Source: Geodermatophilus normandii
GTDB taxonomy: Bacteria > Actinomycetota > Actinomycetes > Mycobacteriales > Geodermatophilaceae
Direction of reading: 5' to 3'
Assembly (NCBI RefSeq): GCF_003182485.1
Contig: NZ_QGTX01000001.1
Coordinates: forward strand, 1,694,001 to 1,758,000
DNA length: 64,000 bases
Position numbers and translations under genes: made by a program
Part shown: positions 8,471 to 17,154 of the stretch, in pieces
How positions within the stretch are numbered: position 1 is the stretch's first letter
Layout of the letters: the number at the start of each line of letters is the position of its first letter
The notes under the pieces: generated by a model
The model's database searches: none
The model's input: only the letters and a program-made list of their open reading frames with translations
What the model was told of the DNA's origin: nothing

Positions 8471-9959
8471 TCAGCCCGTCGGGGAGGCGGGGGTCCCGCC
8501 GCCGTCCCCGGTGCCGTCCCCGGTGCCGTCCCGCTGCCCTCGGCCTCCTCCGGCACGACGGTGCGCACGATGGTCGCCTCGGTCTCGCCCAGGCCGCCCA
8601 GGGTGATGTCGTCGTAGGCCACGAGCGCGCCGGTGCCGGGGTCGAGGTAGAGGACCGTGCAGGTCAGCGGCTCGGGGTACTCGCCCTGCAGGGCCCGCAG
8701 GCCCGCGCCGCCGGTCGAGCCCTGCACCATGAGCAGCGTCCCGTCGTCGAGGGTCTCGACCTCCCGGTCGTGCGTGTGCCCGGCGAGCACCAGCGGGACG
8801 ACGCCGTCCAGGGGCGGGGCCTGCTCCGGGTCGTGCACCATCGCGATCGCCGGCGGGTCGGGCTGCTCCTCGGCGACCTCCGCGAGGTCCTCGCCGGTCT
8901 GCTCGAGGGACTCGGTGTCGCCGGTGGCGTCCTGGTCGGGGGTGAAGCGGGGGTCGCGTGCCCCGACCACGGTGAGCCCGGCAACCGTCGTCGCCGAGTC
9001 GTCGAGGACGGTGGCGTTGGGCTGGGCGGCGACCAGCCCGGCGGTGACCGCGGAGTCGTGGTTGCCGCGGACGTACACGTAGGGGACGCCGAGCGCGCCG
9101 ATGGAGCCGATGAGCCGGTTCTCCGGCTCGCTGCCCCAGTCGGTGATGTCGCCGGTGTCGAGGACGGCGTCGACGTCGAACTGGTCGGCGACCTGGGCCA
9201 CCAGGTCGAAGCCCGCGGGGTTGAGGTGCAGGTCGGAGACGTGCAGCAGCGCGACGGTGTCGGTGGGGCCGCCGGGCGCCGGCAGCGCCGACAGCGTCGA
9301 GTACAGCGTGCCGACGTTGGTGACGATCTCCTCGAGCGACTCCCGGTAGGCGCTGAACCGGGCGACGATGTCCTCGGCGCTGCCGATGAGGCTGGTCGCG
9401 TTGACCAGCAGGCCGGTGTAGGTGGGCTGTGACAGCGCCTCGGGCCGCCAGGTGGCCGCGCCCAGGCCGGCCGTGCCCGCGAGCAGGACGACGGAGACGC
9501 CGGCGGCGACGAACGGCTCGCGCCACCGGCGGTAGGTCGCGAGCGAGGCGAGGACGGCGCCCCCCACGCCGGCGGCCCCCGTCGTCCAGGCGAGCCGGAC
9601 GACGGCGTCCTGCAGGTCGGCGCTGACGCGGTCGACCAGGCCGTCGAGCCGCGCCGGGTCGGCGACGAGCTCCTGGATCCGGGTCTCGTCGACGCGGCGC
9701 AGCTGGACGTCGAGCCCCAGCGGGCCGTCGTAGGCGTCGACCTCCAGCGCGCCGAGCGGCGGGACCTCGACGGTCGCGCCGCCTCCCGTGGGGGCGAAGG
9801 CCAGGCTGGCGTCGAACGGGCCGATCGGCGACTCGACGCGGCCGAGCAGCAGGATGCCGATCAGGGCACCCACGGCGGCGACCAGGACCCGCAGCGCCCA
9901 GCGCCCGGCGACCCGTCCGCGCCGCGCCCGGGGCCGGCAGCCGGCGTGGGGTCGCTCAT
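8471..9959 (-). CDS. Membrane metallophosphoesterase, frameshifted near both ends
   Basis: Calcineurin-like phosphoesterase with the metal-binding series LHVSDLHLNP (DxH), LDTGDITD (GDxxD), YVRGNHDS (GNHD) and VLAGHTHDRE (GHTH). An N-terminal membrane segment (ALIGILLLG region) and two further hydrophobic segments (~130-190) precede the catalytic domain, placing it at the membrane. The long open frame begins at GTG 9873 with no Shine-Dalgarno. Adding one base to the G-run at 9930-9933 joins it to ATG 9959 and gives a natural basic N-terminus. At the 3' end the open frame would run through the lipoprotein gene and into tRNA-Glu. Adding one base near 8530-8532 instead gives a Gly/Asp/Thr-rich tail and stop at 8471. 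The intact protein would be about 496 residues. Confidence 0.8.
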
Positions 9960-9998
9960 CCCGCCGAGGCTAGCGACGGCCGCCGCCCCGGCTCACCG

Positions 9999-10039
9999 TG
10001 CCGCGTCCCGGCCCACCAGGGGTGGGCCGGGACGCGGCA
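9999..10039. terminator. Hairpin terminator downstream of wrbA
   Basis: Perfect 19-bp inverted repeat with a 3-nt loop (AGG), about 30 nt beyond the wrbA stop and about 40 nt upstream of the metallophosphoesterase ATG. No T-tract. One of the strongest hairpins in the window; it insulates two same-strand genes. Confidence 0.8.
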
Positions 10040-10068
10040 GGACGGGAGGCCCGGGTCGTCCGGGGACC

Positions 10069-10674
10069 TCAGGCGGCGACGAGCTTCGCCGACACCTCGG
10101 CCAGGCGGCGGCCCTGGTAGCGCGCGGCGGCCAGCTCGGCGTCGGTGACGGTGTCCGACTTGCCGCCGGAGGCGTTCGAGACGCCGTAGGGGTTGCCGCC
10201 GGCCTCGAACAGCAGCGGGTCGGTGTAGCCGGGCGGCACGATGACCGCGCCGAAGTGCGAGAAGACGTTGAAGAACGTCAGGATCGTCGTCTCGTTGCCG
10301 CCGTGGACGTTCTGCGCGCTGGTGAACGCGGTCGCGCCCTTGTTGGCCAGCTTGCCGGTGAACCACAGGCCACCGAGCGTGTCGATGAACTGCTTCATCT
10401 GCGCAGCGGGCGTGCCGAAGCGGGTCGGGCTGCCGAGGGCGTACCCGTCGGCCCACTCGAGGTCGGCCGGCGTCGCCTCCTGGACCTCGCCGGCGGTGGC
10501 GTCGACGTGCGCGCGCCACAGCGGGTTGGAGTCGATGGCCTCCTCGGGGGCCAGCTCGGGCACCCGGCGCAGGCGCACCTCGGCACCGGCCTCCCGGGCA
10601 CCTTCGGCCACCGCGGCGGCCAGCTGGTGGACGTTCCCGGTGGAGGAGTAGTAGATGACGGCGATCTTCGTCAC
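10069..10674 (-). CDS. wrbA: NAD(P)H:quinone oxidoreductase WrbA
   Basis: 201-residue flavodoxin-fold enzyme reducing quinones by two electrons with FMN, protecting against redox cycling. The FMN phosphate-binding loop IYYSSTGNVHQLA is at residues ~7-19. The family motif GSPTRFGTPAAQMKQFIDTLGGLW is at ~82-105, and the AFTSAQNVHGGNETT loop follows. GTG start 10674 with CGAGG upstream. A perfect inverted repeat in the promoter region (10709-10728) suggests repression. A large terminator follows. Confidence 0.93.
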   Translation of the reverse strand: MTKIAVIYYSSTGNVHQLAAAVAEGAREAGAEVRLRRVPELAPEEAIDSNPLWRAHVDATAGEVQEATPADLEWADGYALGSPTRFGTPAAQMKQFIDTLGGLWFTGKLANKGATAFTSAQNVHGGNETTILTFFNVFSHFGAVIVPPGYTDPLLFEAGGNPYGVSNASGGKSDTVTDAELAAARYQGRRLAEVSAKLVAA

Positions 10675-10708
10675 GGTCTGCCTCGGCTCTCGTGTTGCTG
10701 GTGATCAT

Positions 10709-10728
10709 GTGGTTGCGCGTTCAACCAC
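10709..10728. promoter_or_regulatory. Candidate operator of wrbA
   Basis: Perfect 7-bp inverted repeat GTGGTTG-N6-CAACCAC, 35 nt upstream of the wrbA start. Its core GGTTGCGCG is shared with the MarR operator at 57912-57942, which makes a common repressor possible. Confidence 0.55.
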
Positions 10729-10787
10729 TAGGGCCCAGTGTGCTCACGACACGCGAACGGCAAACACGCGGGGGGCGATCGGGAGGA

Positions 10788-11270
10788 TCAGGCGGGGTGT
10801 GGCCGGAACGCCCACCGCAGCGCGAGGAAGCGCATGGTGCCGATGGTCGCGGTGACCAGGGCGATGACCGCCATCTCGGCGAGGACGCCCGGCTCCGGGA
10901 CCGCGGCGTTGAACCAGCTCAACGCCAGGCTCGTGGCGATCATCCCGGCGACGGCCAGCGCGCCGCCCTCCCACTGGGCGGTGAACCACCGGACGCGCTC
11001 GCCGGCGTGGAAGGTCAGGCGCCGGTGCATCTCGTTGGCCAGCGCCGAGGACAGTGCCGACCCGATGACGTTGGCCTGGACCCCGCCCAGGTCGTGCAGC
11101 AGCCAGAACAGCAGCGCGTAGACGGCGCTGGAGAACCCGCCGACCATGACGAACCGGGCGAACTGGCCCAGGGCGCGGTCGGAGCGCGCGAGGGCGACCG
11201 CGCTGCCGGCGAGATCGGTGACGAGGTCGACGACCGCGACCGGGCGGCTCAGCAGGGAGGGGCAGGTCAC
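10788..11270 (-). CDS. GtrA-family membrane protein
   Basis: 160 residues from GTG 11270, which has AGGAGGG six bases upstream; the longer open frame to 11345 lacks such a site. About four membrane segments. The GtrA pattern is visible in FARFVMVGGFSSAVYALLFWLLHD (residues ~30-53), then ANVIGSALSSALANEMHRRLTF, and a final segment ending in FLALRWAF. GtrA proteins are thought to move or hold lipid-linked sugars or support cell-surface glycosylation. No glycosyltransferase is adjacent. Confidence 0.82.
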   Translation of the reverse strand: MTCPSLLSRPVAVVDLVTDLAGSAVALARSDRALGQFARFVMVGGFSSAVYALLFWLLHDLGGVQANVIGSALSSALANEMHRRLTFHAGERVRWFTAQWEGGALAVAGMIATSLALSWFNAAVPEPGVLAEMAVIALVTATIGTMRFLALRWAFRPHPA

Positions 11271-11601
11271 GGCGTCCCTCCTCGGTCGTCCCGGCGTCGT
11301 TCCTCTGCAGTCTCCAGCCTCCTCCTGACACTTCCCGGTGACCATCGGGTAAATCCCTGACAGTCGCCCCTCCGGGTGTGCGTCCGCTCACTCACCGCGG
11401 TCTCGGGGCGTTCCTCGTCGCCGTCCGGGGACGTGCGTCACGGTGGGGCCACGAGGTCGCTGCAGTCCGCCGCCCTGGCCGCCGCGCTGGCGCCGGTCGC
11501 CACGCTGCTGCGGCTGGCGCCGGTCGCCACGCTGGTCAGCCCCGGTGCGGGGCGGCCGGACGGCGGCTTCGCGACGGCCCGCCGGGGGTAGGGAGCCGCG
11601 C
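11271..11601. other. Intergenic region with a 21-bp direct repeat
   Basis: Region between divergent GtrA and DUF2231 genes. It holds a perfect 21-bp direct repeat (11487-11507 and 11514-11534, 27-nt period). A weak 71-codon open frame crosses it, but its codon pattern is not convincing. Otherwise nothing recognisable. Confidence 0.4.
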
Positions 11602-12483
11602 ATGAGCCTGATGGGTTTCCTCGACCGGATCGCGGACGTGAGCACCTTCGACAAGGCGATCGAGCCGGCGCGCAAGGCGGTCCAGGCGGTGCTGAAGCCC
11701 GGCGTGCTCAAGGACGCGCTGCACGGCACCTGGCTGGGTCACCCCCTGCACCCGGTGCTCGTGCAGGTCCCCGTCGGCAGCTGGACCTCGGCCGGCCTGC
11801 TCGACGCCGTCCCCCCGCTGCGGCCGGCGGCCACCGTGCTCATCGCCACCGGGGTCGCCGTCTCGGTCCCGGCCGCGATGTCGGGGGCGGCGGACTGGTC
11901 GGAGCAGGAGATCGGCGTCCGCCGGCTGGGGGCGCTGCACGCGGTGTCCAACGTGGCCGCGCTCGGGCTCTACGTCGGCTCGCTCGTCGCCCGCGCGAAG
12001 GGCCGCGGCACGCTGGGCCGGGTGCTCTCCTACACCGGGCTCGGCATCGCCACCGGCTCGGCGGCGATCGGCGGGCACATGTCCTACGCGCAGTCCTCGG
12101 GCGCCTCGCACGCGGCCACGGCCGCCCGCGCCCTGACCAGTGACTGGATCGACCTCGGGCCGCTCGACGACCTGCCCGAGGGGCGCCCGGCACTGCGCAC
12201 CGGCGACGGGAGCGGGGTGTCCGTGCCGCTGGCCGCCGTCCGCCGGGGCGGGCGGGTCGACGTCTTCGTCGGCGCCTGCTCCCACCTGGCCGGGCCGCTG
12301 TACGAGGGCAGCGTCGAGGAGGTGCGGGGGCACGCCTGCCTGGTCTGCCCGTGGCACGACTCGGCCTTCGACCTCGACAACGGCGAGCCGCGGCGCGGTC
12401 CGGCCGCCAACCCGCAGGAGAAGCTCGAGGTCCGGATGGAGGCCGGCCGGGTGATGGCGCGACTGCCCGGCCGCCACCAGTAG
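11602..12483 (+). CDS. DUF2231 membrane protein fused to a Rieske [2Fe-2S] domain
   Basis: 293 residues. The N-terminal DUF2231 half (residues ~35-165) has four hydrophobic segments and the family motif HPLHPVLVQVPVGSW. The C-terminal Rieske half carries ACSHLAGPL and CLVCPWHDSAFD (CxH...CxxH ligands), so it should bind a [2Fe-2S] cluster. The domain order suggests a membrane-anchored ferredoxin-like electron carrier. ATG 11602 lies behind GGGAG. The partner is unknown. Confidence 0.88.
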   Translation: MSLMGFLDRIADVSTFDKAIEPARKAVQAVLKPGVLKDALHGTWLGHPLHPVLVQVPVGSWTSAGLLDAVPPLRPAATVLIATGVAVSVPAAMSGAADWSEQEIGVRRLGALHAVSNVAALGLYVGSLVARAKGRGTLGRVLSYTGLGIATGSAAIGGHMSYAQSSGASHAATAARALTSDWIDLGPLDDLPEGRPALRTGDGSGVSVPLAAVRRGGRVDVFVGACSHLAGPLYEGSVEEVRGHACLVCPWHDSAFDLDNGEPRRGPAANPQEKLEVRMEAGRVMARLPGRHQ

Positions 12484-12498
12484 CCCTACGCTCGCCGC

Positions 12499-13353
12499 AT
12501 GCGGCGGACGGCGGCCCTGCTCGCCGTCCTGCTCTGCGCGGCGTGCGGCTCGTCGGTGGCCGCGCCGGGCTCGTCGTCCCCGGCGTCGTCGTCCGCCCCG
12601 GCTCGGGAACCGGCGGTCCCTCCGGTACCCGGCATCGAGGCGGAGGCGGTGCAGCTGCGCACCGACGAGGCGATCGGCGGGCAGGTGCAGGTGCGGGTCA
12701 CCGCCACCGGGACCGAGCCGTTCACCGTCACCTCCGTCGCCGTCGACTCGCCCGGCTTCGCCCCGCTGCCCGACCGCGCGGTGACCGCGGCGTTCGCCTC
12801 CGGCCGCACGATCGACCTGCCGGCCCCGTACGGCGACGCGGTGTGCGACCGGGCCGCCGAGCCCGCGACGGCGCGGCTGACCGTCGTCCGGCCCGACGGG
12901 CGCACCGAGGCGCTGCGGGTGCCGCTGGCCGCCGAGGTGCTGGGGCGCATCCACGAGGAGCGGTGTGCGGTCCGGGCGGTCCTCGCCGTCGCGGACGTGA
13001 CCGTCGGCGACCTGTCCGCGGACGGCGACGCGGTGACCGGCACCCTCACGCTCACCCGCGCCGGCGACGACGACCGGCCGGTGACCGTGACCCGGCTGCA
13101 GGGCAACGTCCTCTACGACGTGGTCGCCGACGGCCTGCCGCGGACGCTGGAGGCGGGGGAGTCGACGCTCGAGGTCGGGCTCGAGTTCACGATGACCCGC
13201 TGCGACCCGCACGCGCTCGCCGAGACCAAGCAGCCACACCTGTTCCTGCTCGGCCTGCAGGTGGCCGCCGACGACGAGGTGCCCGCCGACCTGCCGCTGG
13301 ACCAGGCGCAGCGCGACGAGCTCGCGGCCCTGGTTGACCGCGCCTGCGCCTGA
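12499..13353 (+). CDS. Putative secreted lipoprotein
   Basis: 284 residues with a signal peptide and lipobox LCAAC (Cys ~16), then a Ser/Ala/Pro linker. The mature part has beta-rich repeats (TVTSVAVDSPGF, PVTVTRLQGNVLYDVV) resembling Ig-like/DUF4352-type extracellular folds, and three Cys residues. It starts 16 nt after the Rieske gene and is probably co-transcribed. Function unknown. Confidence 0.75.
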   Translation: MRRTAALLAVLLCAACGSSVAAPGSSSPASSSAPAREPAVPPVPGIEAEAVQLRTDEAIGGQVQVRVTATGTEPFTVTSVAVDSPGFAPLPDRAVTAAFASGRTIDLPAPYGDAVCDRAAEPATARLTVVRPDGRTEALRVPLAAEVLGRIHEERCAVRAVLAVADVTVGDLSADGDAVTGTLTLTRAGDDDRPVTVTRLQGNVLYDVVADGLPRTLEAGESTLEVGLEFTMTRCDPHALAETKQPHLFLLGLQVAADDEVPADLPLDQAQRDELAALVDRACA

Positions 13354-13375
13354 GCCGGGACCCGCCGACAGGGGA

Positions 13376-13414
13376 CCGGCCCGGCCGTCCGGGGGGAACG
13401 GACAGCCGGGCCGG
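13376..13414 (+). terminator. Hairpin terminator after the lipoprotein
   Basis: Stem CCGGCCCGGC/GCCGGGCCGG (13376-13385 with 13405-13414) extended by an inner GTCC/GGAC pairing, 23 nt after the stop at 13353. Confidence 0.65.
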
Positions 13415-13530
13415 GGTCTGCGCGCGGCACCGGGCCGCGCTGGTGATGACCGTAGGTAGTGGCAGTCGGTGCCACAGTCCCCTGAACGGGTGCCGGTCCC
13501 CGACCGGGTGGTGCGCCTCGTCACGCAGGG

Positions 13531-13662
13531 TTGCGGTCGCGCGGCGACGGGCACCGGTGGCAGGTGTTCTTCTTCTTCTCCAGCCGGCTGGGCTGCCTGG
13601 GATCCCTGCTCGTGTCGGCGGTCCTGACCCTCATCGTGCTGCTGGTCCTCGACGTGCTGTGA
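13531..13662 (+). CDS. Very small membrane protein with FFFF-RLGCLGSLL motif
   Basis: The reading frame ending at 13662 encodes VFFFFSSRLGCLGSLLVSAVLTLIVLLVLDVL in outline: four Phe, a Gly/Cys turn, then a ~20-residue hydrophobic helix. This pattern recurs in short actinobacterial membrane proteins of unknown role. The start is unclear: TTG 13531 (43 codons) or GTG 13564. GTG 13508/13511 could be the start if one G is missing from the run at 13528-13530. The stop overlaps the GTG of the next open frame. Confidence 0.45.
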   Translation: MRSRGDGHRWQVFFFFSSRLGCLGSLLVSAVLTLIVLLVLDVL

Positions 13663-14054
13663 CCGGCTCCGGCGCGGAGGTCCTGGCCGCGCTCGCCGCC
13701 GCGTCGGACGCCGACCGGGTCCGGCTGCGGGCGGTGGAGGAGACGGACGACCCGCTCGCGGCGGCCCTCGCCGACGGCCGGCTGCAGGCCGCGGCACGGC
13801 GCATCGCCGACGACGGCGAACGATCCACCTGCCGCTGCCAGGGACACGGTCGGGATCTCGACGGGACGTCCCGGCCCGGCTCGTGGAGCGGGGGATCCGC
13901 CGACGACCGTCGGTGGTCGGCGGACGTGGTGTGGGCTGGGCGCGGCGCCGCGGCGCGGCCGGGGCCACGGCCAGTGGCTACACGGGCAGCGGGCTCGGGA
14001 CGGTGGCGGCCCGGTCGCCGTCGAGCAGGTGGTGGTCGAGGCGCAGGCGGATGA
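13659..14054 (+). CDS. Doubtful ORF coupled to the small membrane protein
   Basis: Begins with GTG overlapping the preceding TGA (GTGA). The first ~57 residues (SGAEVLAALAAASDADRVRLRAVEE...) look like a genuine acidic/helical protein. After about 13830 the composition turns Arg/Gly-rich and the frame runs antisense into the STAS gene. Either the true protein is short and its end is lost by an indel, or the whole frame is spurious. Confidence 0.3.
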   Translation: MTGSGAEVLAALAAASDADRVRLRAVEETDDPLAAALADGRLQAAARRIADDGERSTCRCQGHGRDLDGTSRPGSWSGGSADDRRWSADVVWAGRGAAARPGPRPVATRAAGSGRWRPGRRRAGGGRGAGG

Positions 14055-14364
14055 GCTCCTCGTGGAGGAACGGCGGGGCTCCGGTCACCCGGAGCCGGCG
14101 GTCGTGCCGGAGCGCTCGGCGGTAGGCGGCTCCGATGCCACGGATCCCCACGGGGTCACAGGCGGTGACGTCGGTGGCGTCGACCACCCAGGTGTCCCCG
14201 TCGGTGAGCAGCAGCGTGGAGATCGCGGCCTGCAGCAGGTGGACCGTGCGGCGGTCGAGTTGCCCGGCCAGGTCCACGCGGCAGCCGACGAGGTCGATCC
14301 GGACCTGGAAGGACCGAGGTCCACCGTGACGCGGGCTCGCCGCGCCCCAGGACTGAAGTGTCAC
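13978..14364 (-). CDS. STAS-domain protein (anti-anti-sigma-like)
   Basis: 128 residues from GTG 14364 (GAGGGGG upstream). The STAS core is VRIDLVGCRVDLAGQLDRRTVHLLQAAISTLL then WVVDATDVTACDPVGIRGIGAAYRRA. In SpoIIAA-type proteins the loop reads DSSGL with a phosphorylated Ser; here it is DPVGI, so the usual phosphorylation site is missing. It would then either be constitutively able to bind an anti-sigma kinase or have another regulatory role. Anti-sigma-type ATPases occur elsewhere in the window (22071, 62743). Confidence 0.75.
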   Translation of the reverse strand: MTLQSWGAASPRHGGPRSFQVRIDLVGCRVDLAGQLDRRTVHLLQAAISTLLLTDGDTWVVDATDVTACDPVGIRGIGAAYRRALRHDRRLRVTGAPPFLHEELIRLRLDHHLLDGDRAATVPSPLPV

Positions 14365-14698
14365 GGGAGGCCCCCTCGGCGCGCACGCACGGGGTGACGG
14401 CTGGAGACGCCGTCGACCAGGGCATGGTGCCTGCTGAAGAGCAGTCGGCCGGAGGTTGCGACCCGCGGACAACGGTAGCGGGCACCCGCCGGCCGGGCAA
14501 CGCGCCGCCGGGGCTGGTGCTCCGCTGGTCGTCGCGGCGAGGATGCGCCGCATCGGACGCGTGCGGGGACGGCCGCAGGGGCCTCCCCGGGGCGTAGCGT
14601 GTGCACAGGCGTTGGAACGGACCGGCGTCGATGGTGCGTCCAGCAGCGGCGTAGTGCGCGAGCGCGGACTCCAGATCGGGGTCGCGCAGCCGAGGTCA

Positions 14699-14714
14699 CC
14701 CCCCCCCCCCCCCC
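14699..14714. repeat. 16-nt poly-C tract upstream of the GAF-ANTAR gene
   Basis: Sixteen consecutive C residues, 15 nt before the GGAGG ribosome binding site and 27 nt before the start codon of the ANTAR regulator. It is by far the longest homopolymer in the window. Slippage could change spacing in the promoter or 5' leader. The exact length may be uncertain, given other homopolymer problems here. Confidence 0.8.
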
Positions 14715-14741
14715 GGTGCAGATCAGACCGGAGGCCGTGCC

Positions 14742-15470
14742 GTGGTCGGCGACGACAACCCGCAGCCCGCGAACGCCGCCGAGGCGCTGGAGCGCCTGGG
14801 TCGGTTGTCCCTGCGTGAGCTGTCGATGGACAGCCTGCTGCAAGCGGTGGCCGACCTCACCCGGACCGTGATGCCCGGCCGGCCCGAGACGTCGGTCACC
14901 TTGCTCGTCAGGGACAAGCCCACCCTGATGGCGAGCACCGGCCAGCTGGCCGTCGACCTCGACGAGCGTCAGTACGAACGCGACCACGGTCCCTGCCTGC
15001 ACGCCGCACGCTCCGGCGAGGTGACCGAGGTCGCCGACGCCCGCACCGATCCCCGCTGGCGGGACTACCTGTCCCGGGCGGTCGAGCGCGGCTGCCTGAG
15101 CTCCCTGTCGGTCCCGCTGCGCATCGACGAGGACCAGCAGGTCAGCGGGGCGCTGAACATCTACGCCCGGGACGCCGACGCGTTCGACGAGGACAGCCGC
15201 TCGGCCGCCACGCGGTTCGGCCCGTACGCCGCGGTCGCGGCCGGCAACATGCACGCCTACCAGAGCGCCCGCGACATGGCCGACAACCTGGAGATCGCAC
15301 TGGACTCCCGGGCGGTGATCGACCAGGCCAAGGGCGTGCTCATCGAGCGCTACAAGCTCACGCCGGACCAGGCCTTCCAACTGCTGGCCCAGGCGTCGAT
15401 GCACGCCAACCAGAAGGTGCGCGACATCGCCGACCACCTCGTGCACACCGGCGAGTTCCCCCTCCGGTAG
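14742..15470 (+). CDS. GAF and ANTAR domain transcription antitermination regulator
   Basis: 242 residues. The N-terminal GAF sensor (residues ~20-170, with RDHGPCLHAARSGEVTEVADARTDPRWRDY) precedes a C-terminal ANTAR RNA-binding domain (~185-238: ALDSRAVIDQAKGVLIERYKLTPDQAFQLL). ANTAR proteins bind paired hexaloop hairpins in nascent RNA and prevent termination. GTG 14742 has GGAGG at 14730-14734. The 16-nt poly-C tract just upstream makes expression potentially variable. Ligand and RNA targets are unknown. Confidence 0.92.
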   Translation: MVGDDNPQPANAAEALERLGRLSLRELSMDSLLQAVADLTRTVMPGRPETSVTLLVRDKPTLMASTGQLAVDLDERQYERDHGPCLHAARSGEVTEVADARTDPRWRDYLSRAVERGCLSSLSVPLRIDEDQQVSGALNIYARDADAFDEDSRSAATRFGPYAAVAAGNMHAYQSARDMADNLEIALDSRAVIDQAKGVLIERYKLTPDQAFQLLAQASMHANQKVRDIADHLVHTGEFPLR

Positions 15471-15943
15471 TTCCGGGGCGGCCGACCGTCACAGGCGCGC
15501 TGCCCGCGCAGGGCCGCTCGGGGACCAGGGTGCCCCGGGTGCTCCGACGGCCACCGCGACGTCCCTGCTCGGGCGGGCACGCCCGGGCAGGACGTGCGCC
15601 CACCGACACCGGAGGCGCGCATCGCGGCCGCCCGGCGTCGGCCCGCGTCGGCCCCCGAACGCGAGCGCCACCGATGGCCACGGCCAGGTCGCGAGCCGGC
15701 TGTCCTCGGCCGTGCAGCAGCAGATCACGTGGCCCGCTGAGGGCGATACGCGATCAGCTGAACCCGCTGTCGCACGACGAGCCGCGGGTTGAAGGGGCCC
15801 GGAGGCCGAGTCGCTCCGCCGAGGGGACCCCCTTCGGTCCCTGCGCGCGGCATGCGGCGCGCTAGCCTCGCAGCGGGCCGCAGACGCCCCAGTCGTCTCA
15901 CGCGTTGTGTGGTGCGTCTTGTGGAGGGTTCTCTGCACCCACC
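15471..15943. other. Gene-poor intergenic stretch before tRNA-Lys
   Basis: 473 nt with no convincing gene. One plus-strand open frame (15530-15865) is Arg/Pro-rich and looks like a composition artefact. A small hairpin GGGACC/GGTCCC (15824-15841) is present. The tRNA promoter probably lies in the last 100 nt. Confidence 0.5.
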
Positions 15944-16016
15944 GGGCCTCTAGCTCAACTGGCAGAGCAGCGGACTTTTAATCCGCGGGTTGTGGGTTCG
16001 ATCCCCACGGGGCCCA
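15944..16016 (+). tRNA. tRNA-Lys (TTT)
   Basis: Cloverleaf: acceptor GGGCCTC/GGGGCCC, D-arm GCTC/GAGC, anticodon loop CTTTTAA (anticodon TTT), T-arm GTGGG-TTCGATC-CCCAC. 73 nt, discriminator A, CCA not encoded. No integrase or attachment-site duplication is visible nearby. Confidence 0.97.
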
Positions 16017-16100
16017 CCGCGCTGACCGGCAGGTCCTGCTGGGTCGGTCCGAGTCGCCGTACGAGTGCGAGTCGTCTGCGTCCGGAAGGCCGCGACGGGT

Positions 16101-16274
16101 TCAGCCGTCGAGGTGGCAGTCGTCGTGGCGGTCCTCGATGACCGCGCCGGTCTCCGGATCGGTGCAGCGGATGAACTCCTGGACGAAGTCGCTCTCGTGT
16201 CGTATCTCGTCGACCACGTCGCCCCCGTCCGAGCTGCAGGCCGACAGCGAGAACACGATGAACCCGACAGCCAT
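16101..16274 (-). CDS. Small lipoprotein of 57 residues
   Basis: Starts at ATG 16274, chosen over the longer frame because GAGGAAGG lies just upstream and the protein then begins with a signal peptide. Lipobox SLSAC (Cys ~13), then an acidic mature part with two further Cys (FIRCTDPETG, DDCHLDG) that could form a disulfide. No family recognised. Confidence 0.65.
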   Translation of the reverse strand: MAVGFIVFSLSACSSDGGDVVDEIRHESDFVQEFIRCTDPETGAVIEDRHDDCHLDG

Positions 16275-16372
16275 GGCCTTCCTCGTGCAGGTGACGGTCC
16301 AGGGGACCCGGATCCCCTCGACGTGCTCGGACGGCAGCGCTGTCGCCGCTCGGTGGCCCATCGCCCGCCCCG

Positions 16373-16588
16373 TCAGTACCGGTTGGCAGCGTCGACGGCC
16401 TGGACCAGGTCGAACACCGAGCCGATGACGGAGACGATCAGCGCGACGAGCAGTACGGAGTAGACGAGCTTCGTGTGCTTGCGCATGCTCTGCAGCAGCT
16501 CGGTCTGCACGTGCAACTGCTCGAGCTGCTCCTCCTGGACCTCCAGCAGGACCTGGCTCTCGCTGCGCGGCAGCGTGATCTCCCCCAT
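16373..16588 (-). CDS. Small coiled-coil membrane protein
   Basis: 71 residues from ATG 16588. An N-terminal amphipathic heptad-like region (SQVLLEVQEEQLEQLHVQTELLQSMRKH in outline, residues ~10-40) is followed by one membrane helix (LVYSVLLVALIVSVIGSVFDLV). This suggests an oligomeric tail-anchored-like protein. The longer open frame upstream is not supported. Function unknown. Confidence 0.6.
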   Translation of the reverse strand: MGEITLPRSESQVLLEVQEEQLEQLHVQTELLQSMRKHTKLVYSVLLVALIVSVIGSVFDLVQAVDAANRY

Positions 16589-17068
16589 GGCACGGACGCT
16601 ACGACCGCCAGAGCCCGTCATGATCGGCCGTGGAACCCCGGTCACCCCACGGGGTGGCACCCCGCGCCGTCGGCCCGCCCGCGCCGTCGAGGCGCGCGAC
16701 GAGCAGCGGTGCGCCGTGGCCGGCGCGGCGTGGGAGCGGGAGGTCCGACTGTCGTCGCAGCGTGGCCGCAGGGCGCGCCGGCCTGCGGGCTGACACGGTC
16801 GCCGCCGCCACTCGACGTGGTCCTGGCCTGCGGGGAGGGCACCGTGCCGCGCCACCCGACACGTCCGCCTCCGTGAGTCCTGATCCGCAGGAGTGGGTCC
16901 GATCCCGCGGGGCCACTGCGCCGGGCACCGTGACCACGCGGTCGCGAGTGACCCGGATGCGCGCTGCCGCCGTCCTCCTCGTGGGCTCCCGACGGGTGAC
17001 GGACCCGTGACGCCCCCGGGCGACGCTGGGCCGCGTTCACTGTCCGAACGCACCGAGGGACCACGTCG
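16589..17068. other. Intergenic region, no gene recognised
   Basis: 480 nt between divergent genes. Open frames on both strands are Arg/Pro-rich and without plausible starts. The promoter of the metalloprotease gene is expected in the right part; GAGGGA precedes an ATG at 17069. Confidence 0.5.
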
Positions 17069-17154
17069 ATGACCGACACCACCCGCACGACGTCCCAGTC
17101 CGAGTACCAGCCCCGACCCCCCGGTCCGCGTCGGCGCCACCGAGCGCCGCGTCG

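Noticed and set aside
11376-11591. 71-codon ORF before the DUF2231 gene
   Set aside because: Weak start and codon pattern; its apparent Ala/Leu repeat comes from a 21-bp direct repeat.
15530-15865. 111-codon ORF upstream of tRNA-Lys
   Set aside because: Arg/Pro/Ser-rich with no ribosome site or recognisable fold.
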